Assembly: GCA_949840775.1 (NCBI GenBank)
Contig: CATKXO010000016.1
Span: 1-58,438, forward strand
Origin: an uncultured bacterium
Lineage (GTDB): Bacteria > Bacillota > Clostridia > Oscillospirales > Oscillospiraceae
Direction: 5' to 3'
DNA: 58,438 nt
This document shows, one piece after another, positions 46,614 to 55,099 of the stretch. A program made the position numbers and the translations under genes. The notes beneath the pieces are model-generated. The model saw only the letters and a program-made list of their open reading frames with translations. It made no database searches and was not told the origin of the DNA. The first letter of the stretch is position 1, and every line of letters begins with the position of its first letter.

Positions 46614-47451
46614 TTGCTAAGCCCTGCTTTTGAGCAATATCTCTGTAGTCCCTGATAAAGTTTTTGATAAGTTCCGCAAACTGCGTACCCGATTCAGGCA
46701 TTGCGCCTGGAAGCGTGGAGTATGCCCCGGCAAGCTGTTCAAGAGTGATCCGCGGTGTCAACGGTTGTTGGCCGCTGCCCTTCACCATATTTTTCATCAT
46801 CGCCTCGGTGAACTGTGCCGTTGCTAATTCGGTCGTTGGCGTCTGCGTCTGGATACCAGTTTTGATGTCCCGGAGCATAGTCATTAGAGCAGACCGAATT
46901 GCCTCAACATCCCTTTCATGGGGAGCGGTTTTCATCATACCGAGAATCTGCATCGCGGCTTCTGTCCCCTCCTGCGGGTTTGCCAGATGGCTTGTGTCCA
47001 ACGTGCCAATCATCTGCTGCATAGTATCCCACATGGCATTCAGTCCCGCAGGGCCTTCGGCATTGCTGTCCCTAAAATACCGGGCGATCATGCGCGTAAT
47101 TTCCGGGAACTGAGGATTCTCCAGAATACGGTTGACCACATCAGTGTCCACCTCTCTGGTATACAGCGCCATTGCCGCCTTATAGGACAGGCCCAATTCC
47201 TCTATATCATAGTTGCGGCGCTCCGGGAAATCCGTCTGACCGAGAATAAAGTCGGTGGACACCCCCAGGAAGTTCGCAATTTTAATGATGTACTCGTCCC
47301 CGATCTTATCTGTTTTCTCACTCAGGAACCGGCTGAGAGAACTTTCTGCCATACCAATCTCCGCAGCGAGTTCAACCTGTGTGATTTTCCGCTCCTTGAT
47401 AAGTTCCTGTATCCTTTGCCGGACGGTTCCCGGTAAATATGCCTGCTCCAT
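46594..47451 (-). CDS. XRE family transcriptional regulator of the mobile element
   Basis: 285 residues from ATG at 47449-47451 (MEQAYLPGTVRQRIQELIKER), 7 bases after GGGAGGG. The N-terminal helix-turn-helix (about 8-65) reads TQVELAAEIGMAESSLSRFLSEKTDKIGDEYIIKIANFLGVSTDFILG, a classic Cro/CI/XRE domain. The 200 C-terminal residues are helical and Met/Gln-rich and probably mediate oligomerisation or sense a signal. A TATAAT -10 box lies just upstream (complement of 47478-47483). First gene of the minus-strand operon, so probably the master repressor of mobility. Confidence 0.9.
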   Translation of the reverse strand: MEQAYLPGTVRQRIQELIKERKITQVELAAEIGMAESSLSRFLSEKTDKIGDEYIIKIANFLGVSTDFILGQTDFPERRNYDIEELGLSYKAAMALYTREVDTDVVNRILENPQFPEITRMIARYFRDSNAEGPAGLNAMWDTMQQMIGTLDTSHLANPQEGTEAAMQILGMMKTAPHERDVEAIRSALMTMLRDIKTGIQTQTPTTELATAQFTEAMMKNMVKGSGQQPLTPRITLEQLAGAYSTLPGAMPESGTQFAELIKNFIRDYRDIAQKQGLANGYPNE

Positions 47452-47682
47452 TTCGACACCCTCCCCCATGATACCTGATTATACTACATCCCACGCCAAA
47501 AATTAAGTCGAATTTTGTATCTTGCATTTTTGCAATTTCCATGACTGAAACGGCCTCAACTTGCAATAACGCCATATTTTTTTCGCCCGGCACCATTTTC
47601 TCCGTATATTGGTATCAGAGGGTAAAACCTTTGAATCAATGCAGAAGGGAGAACTGTATGTTATAGCGAGTATCTGCGGAAG

Positions 47683-47713
47683 CGCCGCCTCTGAGTTGCC
47701 GGGGCGGCGTTTT
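47683..47713 (+). terminator. Terminator-like hairpin upstream of tnpW
   Basis: CGCCGCC (47683-47689) / GGCGGCG (47703-47709) then TTTTCG. It sits in the leader of the tnpW-recombinase unit and could attenuate its expression. Confidence 0.5.
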
Positions 47714-47786
47714 CGCGCCCACAACTGAATACGGACAACGGACCACCGGCGGGGAATCCCCCTACAAACAAGGAAAGAGAGGTACA

Positions 47787-47993
47787 ATGACGAAAAACAC
47801 CAGCGCCACCATGACCCGGCGAATCGGAAGCACAGTTTTCAAAGTGAATATTTTTACCAAAGAGGACGGAGCGGACACGATGGAGGACAAAATCTTGCGG
47901 CTGATTCAAAATGAAGGGTTGGCATCACCAGCAGAATGTGGTATGATGAATGTGCCACAAATGAACCGTCAGTCTGAAAGGAGCGCATCATGA
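47787..47993 (+). CDS. TnpW-type small transposon protein
   Basis: 68 residues, ATG 47787 behind GAAAGAGAGG. MTKNTSATMTRRIGSTVFKV then METMEDKILRLI-like sequence is typical of TnpW proteins that precede large serine recombinases in clostridial mobilizable transposons. No catalytic motif. It overlaps the recombinase start by 4 bases (ATGA), so the two are co-translated; a role as excision or recombination helper is plausible. Confidence 0.85.
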   Translation: MTKNTSATMTRRIGSTVFKVNIFTKEDGADTMEDKILRLIQNEGLASPAECGMMNVPQMNRQSERSAS

Positions 47994-50017
47994 GCGCCAG
48001 ACAGACGGAGAAAATCACAGCTTTATATGAGCGCCTGTCCCGTGACGATGAATCTTTAGGGGACAGCAATTCGATCATCAATCAAAAACGATACCTGGAG
48101 GGCTATGCCGTTGACCATGGTTATGGCAACATCGTCCATTACACGGATGACGGCTGGTCCGGCGGCAATTTTGACCGTCCCGCATGGAAGCAGTTGATTG
48201 CCGACATTGAGGCCGGGAAGGTAGAACATCTTCTGGTCAAGGACCTCAGCCGGGTGGGGAGAGATTATCTTCAGACGGGCTTTTACACAGAGGTCGTTTT
48301 CAAACGCTATGGTATCCACTTCGTCGCCATTGGGAACAGCATTGACAGCAACGATCCCAGCTCTGGCGAGTTTGCCCCCTTTGTCAATATCATGTCCGAG
48401 TGGTACTTGCGCGATCTGAGCCGGAAGCAGCGCACCGCCATCAGGGTCAAAGGGGAATCCGGCAAGCCGACCACCAATCAGGCTATTTACGGCTACAAGA
48501 AAGACCCCAGCGACAAGTATCATTGGCTGGTTGACGAGGAAGCGGCGGCAGTCGTGCGGCGTATCTACCAGTTGTCCATTGAGGGACACGGCCTGACCGA
48601 TATTGCGAACATTTTGTATCGGAACAAGGTTGAATCCCCAGCGGCTTACCTGGCAAAGCAGGGGCGCGGTCCTTGGAAAAGCAAAGAGAATATTAACCGA
48701 CCCTACGCTTGGAGCGACTTTATCGTGGGGAAAATTCTCTCTAAGCCTGAGTATATGGGACATACAGTCAACTTTCGTTCTCACAAGGAATCCTATAAGG
48801 ATAAGCAGCCGGTTTACCATGCCCCGGAGGACTGGCTGGTTTTTGAAAACACCCACGAGGCTATCGTGGACAAGGACACATGGGAGCTTGTTCAGAAGCT
48901 GCGGGGAACTCCGCGCCGGATTGACACCCTCGGCGAAGCCAATCCCCTGACCGGGTTGGTGTTCTGCGCGGACTGCGGCTCGAAAATGTATAATCACCGG
49001 CAGCGAGGCAACAGCAATAAGCCTTATCCGACGGATTTCTATGATTGCTCCGCCTACACGCTTGGCAGGCAAAAGAGGCAGGATATGACTTGCAGCAATC
49101 ATCATATCTCCACAAAATCTCTGCGGGCGTTAATTTTAGAAACTATCAAGGTCACCAGCACCTACGCCATTTCCAATGGGGCTGAGTTCATTCAAAAGGT
49201 TCGGGCAGCGTCCGAGGTTCAGCAAGCGCAGGCGGCAAAGGACTTAAAGCGTAAGCTGAACAAAACCAAGCGACGCTTTGACGAACTGGACACCATCATC
49301 AAGAAGCTGTACGAATCCTATGCGGTGGGGCGGATTTCCGAGGAACGCTTTGACGGGTTGTTGGCGGAGTATGAAGCGGAGCAGAGATCGCTTCGGGATG
49401 ACGCGGCTGAGGCGGAGCGGCAGATCGTCACCTTCGAGGAAGAAACCGCTAACGCCGGACAGTTTTTGGAGTTGGCGAAGAAGTACACCGACTTTTCCGA
49501 ACTGACCACGCCGATGATCAACGAGTTCATTGAGAAGATTATGGTCCACGCCCCTGACCGCTCTGACGGTGACCGGGTGCAGGAGGTGGACATATATCTG
49601 AAGTTCATCGGCAAGTTTGATGCCCCTATGCCAGAACCTACCCCGGAAGAGATCGCAGAGCAGGAGCGATTGCAAAAGGAGCGTATCCGCAGCCGGGAGC
49701 GGTATCGGCGGTTAAAGGCGGGGGAGAACATGAGCCCGCCATTTGAGAGGATCTGCGAGCAGTGCGGGAAAACCTTCATGGCGGGCATTCCGAATGCCAG
49801 ATTCTGTCACCCTAACTGTCGGGCTAAATTTTACTGCCGCCAAGCGGCGGAAAACAGGCGGCGCGATTGCACCTGTGCGAATTGTGGGAAGGTATTCTCG
49901 ACCACGAGAATGGATGTCAAATACTGCTCTGACGATTGCAGGGTGGAAGCCAATCGCATGATGCAAAAGCGGCGGAACGCAAAAAAGCGCGATATGTCAA
50001 ATGAAAAGATAGCATAA
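47990..50017 (+). CDS. tnpX: Large serine recombinase (TnpX/TndX family)
   Basis: 675 residues, ATG 47990 behind AAAGGAG. N-terminal resolvase domain (1-155) with the nucleophile Ser17 in YERLSRDD, SNSIINQKRYLEGYA, GWSGGNFDRPAW and VGRDYLQTGFYTE. The recombinase domain follows (about 165-290, AIYGYKKD and NKVESPAAYLAK), then a zinc ribbon (CADCGSKMYNH ... CSNHHIS). A long coiled-coil comes next (about 405-490). The last 75 residues carry two more Cys-x2-Cys...Cys-x3/4-Cys fingers (CEQCGKTF and CANCGKVF), an extension not typical of the family. It excises and integrates the element, generally at GA dinucleotides for TnpX. Confidence 0.92.
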   Translation: MSARQTEKITALYERLSRDDESLGDSNSIINQKRYLEGYAVDHGYGNIVHYTDDGWSGGNFDRPAWKQLIADIEAGKVEHLLVKDLSRVGRDYLQTGFYTEVVFKRYGIHFVAIGNSIDSNDPSSGEFAPFVNIMSEWYLRDLSRKQRTAIRVKGESGKPTTNQAIYGYKKDPSDKYHWLVDEEAAAVVRRIYQLSIEGHGLTDIANILYRNKVESPAAYLAKQGRGPWKSKENINRPYAWSDFIVGKILSKPEYMGHTVNFRSHKESYKDKQPVYHAPEDWLVFENTHEAIVDKDTWELVQKLRGTPRRIDTLGEANPLTGLVFCADCGSKMYNHRQRGNSNKPYPTDFYDCSAYTLGRQKRQDMTCSNHHISTKSLRALILETIKVTSTYAISNGAEFIQKVRAASEVQQAQAAKDLKRKLNKTKRRFDELDTIIKKLYESYAVGRISEERFDGLLAEYEAEQRSLRDDAAEAERQIVTFEEETANAGQFLELAKKYTDFSELTTPMINEFIEKIMVHAPDRSDGDRVQEVDIYLKFIGKFDAPMPEPTPEEIAEQERLQKERIRSRERYRRLKAGENMSPPFERICEQCGKTFMAGIPNARFCHPNCRAKFYCRQAAENRRRDCTCANCGKVFSTTRMDVKYCSDDCRVEANRMMQKRRNAKKRDMSNEKIA

Positions 50018-50027
50018 CACAGCCATC

Positions 50028-50066
50028 ACGGGCTTGGAAATCGTTGAGGTTTCCAGGCCCGTTTTG
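50028..50066 (+). terminator. Terminator after the recombinase
   Basis: 13-bp stem ACGGGC-TGGAAA / TTTCCA-GCCCGT (one mismatch) followed by TTTGATTTTC. Confidence 0.88.
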
Positions 50067-50104
50067 ATTTTCATTACACTACTTTAATTGGAGGTATTAC
50101 ATCA

Positions 50105-50995
50105 ATGCTTATCAATATTAACGATATTAAAATCAACCCCGGACGCCGTGAGGCCGCGCCAGAGGATGTGCAGAGGCTCTCGGAAAGCATCGCGGAGGTC
50201 GGCATGATGAACCCGATCACCATTACCAGCGATCACAACCTGATCGCTGGCCTGCACCGCCTGGAGGCGGCAAAGCGGCTGGGATGGACGGAGATCGAGT
50301 GTACAATCAGCGACATGGACGAGCTTCATACGGAACTGGCGGAGATCGACGAGAACGTGATTCGTACCGGGCTATCTGATTTGGAACTGAGTGATCTGCT
50401 GGCACGCCGGAAGAAGATTTATGAAACGCTGCACCCTGCCACGATTGCGCGCAACCTGCCTGGTCATGCCAGCAACTATGAATCTTCAAGCGACAAATTG
50501 ACGGGCAAAGAAAAACCGTTTTCCCAGGACACCGCCGAGAAGATGGGCGTCTCGCCGCGCACGGTGGAGCGCCATGTCCAAATCGGGGAAAATCTGACGC
50601 CGGATACAAAGGAAATCCTGCGCGGCGCGGACACGAAGATTACGAAGCAGAATTTGACAAAACTCTCCCGCTTGGAGCCGGAGCAGCAGTCGGAGGCTGC
50701 TAAACGGCTGACGGAGGGTACGATCAAGTCTGTCGATGAGTTCACGGCAGAGGGCACGGCCATGGTGCGCGAAAACAATTATTATCGAACCGGCGCGTTT
50801 ATCGTGGACGCCTTTTCAGAGCAAAACGACGCCCTGGGCCGTGTCCCGGAAGCCTACAAATTACGTCTGGAACACTATCGGGAAATCCTGTCCTCTGAAC
50901 AAATTAAGACCATGATCGGTATTGCTGAAGGTTCTATCAAAATGTTGGAGGATTATATCGCTTTTCTGAATAACGAATTGGAGGTAGCGGAATGA
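50105..50995 (+). CDS. parB: ParB/RepB/Spo0J family protein
   Basis: 296 residues, ATG 50105. The N-terminal ParB nucleotide-binding fold opens MLININDIKINPGRREAAPEDVQRLSESIAEVGMMNPITIT and includes the box II-like HNLIAGLHRLEAAKRLG, the CTPase motif region. A helix-turn-helix follows (KPFSQDTAEKMGVSPRTVERHVQIG, about 140-165). The C-terminal half is helical. It belongs to the plasmid or mobile-element branch with no ParA nearby. It overlaps the ParM-like gene by 4 bases and so is co-translated with it. It may act in partition or as a transcriptional regulator of the element. Confidence 0.9.
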   Translation: MLININDIKINPGRREAAPEDVQRLSESIAEVGMMNPITITSDHNLIAGLHRLEAAKRLGWTEIECTISDMDELHTELAEIDENVIRTGLSDLELSDLLARRKKIYETLHPATIARNLPGHASNYESSSDKLTGKEKPFSQDTAEKMGVSPRTVERHVQIGENLTPDTKEILRGADTKITKQNLTKLSRLEPEQQSEAAKRLTEGTIKSVDEFTAEGTAMVRENNYYRTGAFIVDAFSEQNDALGRVPEAYKLRLEHYREILSSEQIKTMIGIAEGSIKMLEDYIAFLNNELEVAE

Positions 50996-51918
50996 GCATA
51001 CTCAATAACCACCCCATCATCATTGGCATCGACCACGGCTATGGCAACATCAAGACGGCTAACTGCTGCTTCAAAACCGGCGTGGCCTCCTTCGACAAAG
51101 AGCCGACCTTCAAGAGCAATCTGCTGATTTATGAGGGCCGCTATTATCTGATTGGGGAGGAACACAAGGAGTTCACCGCCGACAAAATGGCGGACAGCGA
51201 CTACTACATCCTGACCCTCGCCGCTATCGGGCGGGAGTTGAATATCCGCAAGCAGACCTCGGCCCGCATCCACTTGGCGGCGGGTCTGCCCCTCACTTGG
51301 GTCAGTGAGCAGAAGGACGCTTTTAAGAAGTATCTGCTTCAGCGGGACAGCGTGGACTTCAATTTCCGAGGCGTGGAGTATCACGTTGATTTTGTTGGGG
51401 CTGATATTTTTCCCCAGGGTTTTGCTGCCGTTGCTGACCATCTGCGGGACTTTCAGGGAGTAAATATGCTGGCCGACATCGGCAACGGCACCATGAATGT
51501 CATGTACATCAATGACCGCCGCCCCCAGGAGAAAAAGTGCTTCACCGAGAAATACGGGACGCATCAATGTATGTTAACGGTCCGGGAGAATCTGCTGAAG
51601 CTCTACGGCTCCGCCGCTGACGAGACGATCATCGACCAGGTGCTCCGTCATGGGACCGCGAGTATCAGCGAACGCTACCTGTCCGCGATCCAAGCGACCG
51701 CCAGGGACTATGTGGCGGGTATCTTCCGCCGTCTGCGGGAGCATGAGTATGACCCGGAACTGATGAAGCTGTATGTGGTTGGCGGCGGTGGCTGTCTGAT
51801 TAAGAATTTCGGAGAGTTCGATGCTGGCCGGGTGGTTATCAACGAGGATGTCTGCGCCACCGCCAAAGGGTATGAATATCTGGCCCACCTCCGCGCCAAG
51901 AAGGGCGGTATGGTATGA
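50992..51918 (+). CDS. parM: ParM/Alp-type plasmid segregation actin
   Basis: 308 residues, ATG 50992, ATGA overlap with parB. The actin fold ATPase motifs are visible: phosphate 1 IIGIDHGYGNIKTA, connect and phosphate 2 LADIGNGTMNVMYI, and adenosine motif VVGGGGCLIKNF. Such proteins form dynamic filaments that push plasmid copies apart when captured by an adaptor bound to the centromere. It is adjacent to the likely adaptor (51915-52307). Segregation actins on an integrative element imply a circular, replicating phase (inference). Confidence 0.9.
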   Translation: MSILNNHPIIIGIDHGYGNIKTANCCFKTGVASFDKEPTFKSNLLIYEGRYYLIGEEHKEFTADKMADSDYYILTLAAIGRELNIRKQTSARIHLAAGLPLTWVSEQKDAFKKYLLQRDSVDFNFRGVEYHVDFVGADIFPQGFAAVADHLRDFQGVNMLADIGNGTMNVMYINDRRPQEKKCFTEKYGTHQCMLTVRENLLKLYGSAADETIIDQVLRHGTASISERYLSAIQATARDYVAGIFRRLREHEYDPELMKLYVVGGGGCLIKNFGEFDAGRVVINEDVCATAKGYEYLAHLRAKKGGMV

Positions 51919-52307
51919 GCGGACGGATCGTCAGCACCAATATCCGCTTCAACCTGGAGAAGGAGGCGGATCGGACGGCCTGGGACTACCTCCAACAGAG
52001 GGACAAGGGACAGCACCGCTCTTACAGCAGGGCGGTGATTGCCGCCGTCAATGACTATTTTGAGCGCCGGGGGCGGTTAGCCTCTGACCCGTATCTGGAA
52101 ACCCGTGAGAAAGAGGACGCTTTCCTCCTGCGGGTGCTGGAAACCATCCGAGCCGGGTTCAATCACGCCGCGCTTGTCAGCGCAGCGGACACGTTTCTCC
52201 AATTTTTGCAGGGGGTTCAGCCACAGGCCGCTCCCGCTGGGGGAGTTATTCAGGAGGACCAGCAGGAGGCGGACGATACGGCGTTGGATTTCGTGGACAG
52301 TTTTTGA
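51915..52307 (+). CDS. ParR-like centromere-binding adaptor
   Basis: 130 residues, ATG 51915, 4-base overlap with parM. The first 60 residues form a ribbon-helix-helix (MSGRIVSTNIRFNLEKEADRTAWDYLQQRDK) with RSYSRAVIAAVNDYFER as the helix pair. The C-terminal half is helical and Asp/Glu-rich, suited to binding actin filaments. The next 150 bases contain GATACCA iterons, which would be its site. No sequence family was confirmed beyond RHH; the ParR role rests on position and size. Confidence 0.75.
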   Translation: MSGRIVSTNIRFNLEKEADRTAWDYLQQRDKGQHRSYSRAVIAAVNDYFERRGRLASDPYLETREKEDAFLLRVLETIRAGFNHAALVSAADTFLQFLQGVQPQAAPAGGVIQEDQQEADDTALDFVDSF

Positions 52308-52458
52308 TACCACAGCGGGCCATTTTGATACCAAAACGAATTGAATTAGCACCAAAAATATGAGCACCAGATACCAGATTTCTTGTATTTGCACGAGGAA
52401 TTTGTATCTGGTGCTATTTTTCGCTCTTTATGATACCAACTTGCAGAATCTTGGTATC
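52306..52458. repeat. GATACCA iterons, candidate parC centromere
   Basis: GATACCA at 52306-52312, 52327-52333, 52370-52376 and 52432-52438 and inverted TGGTATC at 52452-52458. A 12-bp perfect inverted repeat AGCACCAGATAC (52363-52374) / GTATCTGGTGCT (52404-52415), with ATTTTT after it, is centred among them. The motif GCACC/GGTGC also recurs. The layout fits a centromere just after parMR; the inverted repeat could also terminate the par operon. Confidence 0.7.
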
Positions 52459-52512
52459 AAAATCAGGCGTTTTCGGTGCTAACAGGCCAATTAAGGTCGG
52501 AAAGGAACGAGT

Positions 52513-52710
52513 ATGACGGATAACGAAAAGAAGCTGATCCAGGCCCGACATCGTTTGGAAGAAGCCCAGGCCCGTGACCGGGTGAAGCAGCGCAAGGCCC
52601 GGACAAGACGTCTGATCCAGGAGGGAGCCGTTTTGGAAAAGGCTCTGCCGCAGACAGTAATCATGAGCTTGAACGAGTTAGAAACATATCTTCACGAACT
52701 TATAAATTGA
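52513..52710 (+). CDS. DUF3847-type small protein
   Basis: 65 residues, ATG 52513 behind GGAAAGGAA. Almost wholly helical and charged: MTDNEKKLIQARHRLEEAQARDRVKQRKARTRRLIQEGAVLEKAL. It resembles the DUF3847 proteins that commonly precede MobA/MobL relaxases in clostridial elements. It has the composition of a DNA-binding accessory protein. A role in relaxosome assembly is likely but unproven. It is followed by the oriT region. Confidence 0.8.
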   Translation: MTDNEKKLIQARHRLEEAQARDRVKQRKARTRRLIQEGAVLEKALPQTVIMSLNELETYLHELIN

Positions 52711-52765
52711 GTACGCAAAGCAGGAGTGTCCCGGTTCGCCGGGGCGCTCCGCTATTTTTTCCCCG

Positions 52766-52802
52766 AAGGGCGCACTTACTCACCACCCGCAAGCGGGCGG
52801 TG
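52766..52802 (-). other. oriT: IncQ/MobQ-type nic site with adjacent hairpin
   Basis: Minus strand TAAGTGCGCCCTT (complement 52766-52778) matches the nic sequence used by MobQ relaxases of RSF1010 and pIP501/pSK41-type plasmids. Immediately 5' of it on the same strand is a hairpin of CACC-CCCGC / GCGGG-GGTG (52781-52802, 2-base loop, one mismatch), as in IncQ oriTs where an inverted repeat abuts nic. The relaxase gene begins about 210 bases away. Confidence 0.85.
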
Positions 52803-53000
52803 GTACTGCCTTCGGCAGTCGTGCGCTCTCCGAGGGGGATTGCGCTTTCTGCGGAAAGCGCCCGCCGATGCCTTCCGGCATCGACGGCGCAACAGGCGAT
52901 GACGCGGGAGCGACTTCGCCTGTTGCCAGTGAAAACCTGCCCCCGGCAGTTTTTCACTGTTTGCGGGGGACGTTGGACGAGGGACGGGAGACGAAGGACG
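52803..53000. repeat. Array of short perfect hairpins between oriT and the relaxase
   Basis: ACTGCC/GGCAGT, GCGCTTTC/GAAAGCGC, GATGCC/GGCATC, CAGGCGA/TCGCCTG and a longer CAGTGAAAA/TTTTCACTG arm follow one another in 200 bases. No gene is present. These may be secondary-structure sites used in transfer or single-strand conversion. Confidence 0.6.
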
Positions 53001-53013
53001 GAGGTAATAAAAA

Positions 53014-54705
53014 CTGGCAATCTATCATCTGGAGGCAAAGGTTATCAGCCGGGGGACAGGCCGCTCTGCCGTCGCGGCAGCGGCTTACATGAGTTGCTCC
53101 CGGATTTACAATGATTATGATGGCGTACAGCATGACTACACCCGAAAGCAAGGGCTTGTGTGGCAGCAAATCTTTCTGCCGAATATGGCACCGGCAGAGT
53201 GGTCAGATCGTGAAATCCTCTGGAACGCCGTGGAGGAAGCGGAGAAAACGAGGGACAGCCGCCTTGCCCGCGAGTTTGTGGTGGCGCTGCCCGTTGAACT
53301 GAACCGGGACAAGTGGATTGCTTTGCTGACTGATTTTATCCAGGCCAACTTTGTGGCGGATGGTATGTGCGCCGACGTGTGCATCCATGATACGGATGGT
53401 CACAATCCCCATGCCCATATCTTGCTGACCGTGCGGCCTCTGACCAAGGATGGCAAATGGCGGCATAAGACGGAGAAGGAGTATCTTTGCGTCAAGGGCG
53501 ATGAGGAACGGGGCTTTACTGCGGCGGAGTTTAAAGCGGTGCAGTCCGAGGGCTGGGAGAAACAATACCAGTACAAGGTTGGCAGAAAGAAGGTCTATAT
53601 AACGCCCTCTCAGGCTGAGGCGCAAGGCTATGAACGCATCTCCAAGTATCCCAAAAGCACAAAATATGGCAGACAAAATCCAATTTCTGAACGCTGGAAT
53701 AGCGAGGATCAGTTTGTCCTCTGGCGGGCGGCATGGGCCGATGTGACCAATCGATTCCTTGAGCGGGCCGGAAGCCAGGAGCGTGTCGATCACCGCAGTC
53801 ATGCGGAACGAGGGCTGGATGAGCAACCCACCATTCATGAGGGTGTGGCCGCCCGTGCAATGGAAAAGAAGGGCATCATTTCTGATCGCTGTGAACTGAA
53901 CCGGCAGATTAAAGCGGACAATGCCCTACTGCGGGAGTTAAAATCGCTGGTTAAGAAATTGATGGACGCAGTAAAGAACACTATTCCGGCAATAGCGGAG
54001 GCGATGGAAACCATTCGGCAAAAGATGATCATTTTCCGGTATCATCTTTTGCACATTGGGGCCGGGAAGAAAAATATTTCCAACACGCTCCAAGTTGTCA
54101 AGCCTGATCTCAGGAGATATGAGAACATCGTCAAGCAACTCAAAACCAAGGTTCGGGAGTGTCGGATATTGCTGGATGAGAAGAAAGGTGTCCCGGCAAT
54201 CCAGGTGTTCCGGCATCGAGAATTGGTGCAGAAAATCGCTGGTCTGACGGAAGATATTGAGGAGTTAAAAAGCGAGAAGGCTCTGCTGCTGAATCAGTTT
54301 AATTGTACGGACGATCACGGTATGGCTAAAGTCAAAAAACATATTGCTTCTATGGAATCCTCTTTGGAAAAGCTGAACCAGCAGGAGACAAAGTATTCTG
54401 ATGAACTGGAAGCGGCACTGGCACAGTACACCGAGTTGCAACAACAGGCGGCAGATATGGACACCCTGGAACTGGAAGCTGCCCGTCGCACTATTCGATC
54501 TGATAAGGAGCAGGAAACAGCACAGCGCCTACAATCCGCCTATGGCAAGAAGTTTGATTCGGGGACGCTGGCGCAGAGCCGAATGGATGTTGCCGAAATG
54601 TTGGGCGAGGCGGTGGAATCGGTATCTATCCGCCAGACTCTTCAACAGTTACAGGTACAGCAGAGTAAGCAAAGTCACGAGAAGGAACGTAGCCAGGAGC
54701 GGTGA
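53014..54705 (+). CDS. MobQ (MobA/MobL family) relaxase
   Basis: 563 residues if it starts at CTG 53014, 8 bases after GGAGG. In-frame stops sit just upstream, and starting at the first ATG (53089) would remove the catalytic motif. The motif I region LAIYHLEAKVISRGTGRSAV then AAAAYMS supplies the catalytic Tyr25. Motif III, HDTDGHNPHAHILL, gives the metal-binding His residues. The C-terminal 300 residues are coiled-coil and helical. It nicks oriT and leads the strand into the recipient. There is no coupling protein in the window, so the element is mobilizable rather than self-transmissible, as far as can be seen. Confidence 0.9.
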   Translation: MAIYHLEAKVISRGTGRSAVAAAAYMSCSRIYNDYDGVQHDYTRKQGLVWQQIFLPNMAPAEWSDREILWNAVEEAEKTRDSRLAREFVVALPVELNRDKWIALLTDFIQANFVADGMCADVCIHDTDGHNPHAHILLTVRPLTKDGKWRHKTEKEYLCVKGDEERGFTAAEFKAVQSEGWEKQYQYKVGRKKVYITPSQAEAQGYERISKYPKSTKYGRQNPISERWNSEDQFVLWRAAWADVTNRFLERAGSQERVDHRSHAERGLDEQPTIHEGVAARAMEKKGIISDRCELNRQIKADNALLRELKSLVKKLMDAVKNTIPAIAEAMETIRQKMIIFRYHLLHIGAGKKNISNTLQVVKPDLRRYENIVKQLKTKVRECRILLDEKKGVPAIQVFRHRELVQKIAGLTEDIEELKSEKALLLNQFNCTDDHGMAKVKKHIASMESSLEKLNQQETKYSDELEAALAQYTELQQQAADMDTLELEAARRTIRSDKEQETAQRLQSAYGKKFDSGTLAQSRMDVAEMLGEAVESVSIRQTLQQLQVQQSKQSHEKERSQER

Positions 54706-54729
54706 TGCTCCTGGCCTGCGATCATTCTA

Positions 54730-54972
54730 TCAACAAATTTCTTGCTCAAGTGCGTCAAATTCTGGTGTAGAGAAAAACTCGCCCAATGTTATTTCAAAGC
54801 CATCGCAAAGTTTTTTAATAGTTACTGTACCGGGATTCTGGCTTTCTCCGTTAAGAATGCTTTTAATCGTCGCTTGCGGAACAGCGGAAATGTTGCTCAA
54901 TCCGTTGGGCGTAATTCCACGTTCTCTACATAATTTCAAAATTCGGGCCGCAATCGCTTCACGAGTATTCAT
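54730..54972 (-). CDS. XRE family transcriptional regulator (80 residues)
   Basis: ATG at 54970-54972 behind AAGGGGG. A compact helix-turn-helix protein, MNTREAIAARILKLCRERGITPNGLSNISAVPQATIKSILNGES, then QNPGTVTIKKLCDGFEITLGEFF. Only the Cro/CI-type domain is present. It is divergent from the SLOG gene, and three GTGATA/TATCAC inverted repeats lie in the 127-base gap, so it very probably represses both itself and the SLOG gene. Confidence 0.88.
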   Translation of the reverse strand: MNTREAIAARILKLCRERGITPNGLSNISAVPQATIKSILNGESQNPGTVTIKKLCDGFEITLGEFFSTPEFDALEQEIC

Positions 54973-54991
54973 ATTGCGCCCCCTTCAAGTG

Positions 54992-55084
54992 ATTTATCAC
55001 TATGATAAATTATTTGAAGTTTGCTTGTTAGTGATACTTCACTACAAATGAGACTTATGATAATATAGTGATATATCACTATAT
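54992..55084. promoter_or_regulatory. Three operator sites between the XRE and SLOG genes
   Basis: Site 1: ATTTATCA / TGATAAAT at 54992-55010 (3-base spacer). Site 2: AGTGA / TCACT at 55030-55043. Site 3: a 22-bp perfect palindrome at 55063-55084 centred on GTGATATATCAC, overlapping the -10 region (TAATAT) of the SLOG promoter. The shared half-site is GTGATA. Confidence 0.8.
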
Positions 55085-55099
55085 TGGAGGGCAATAGTT

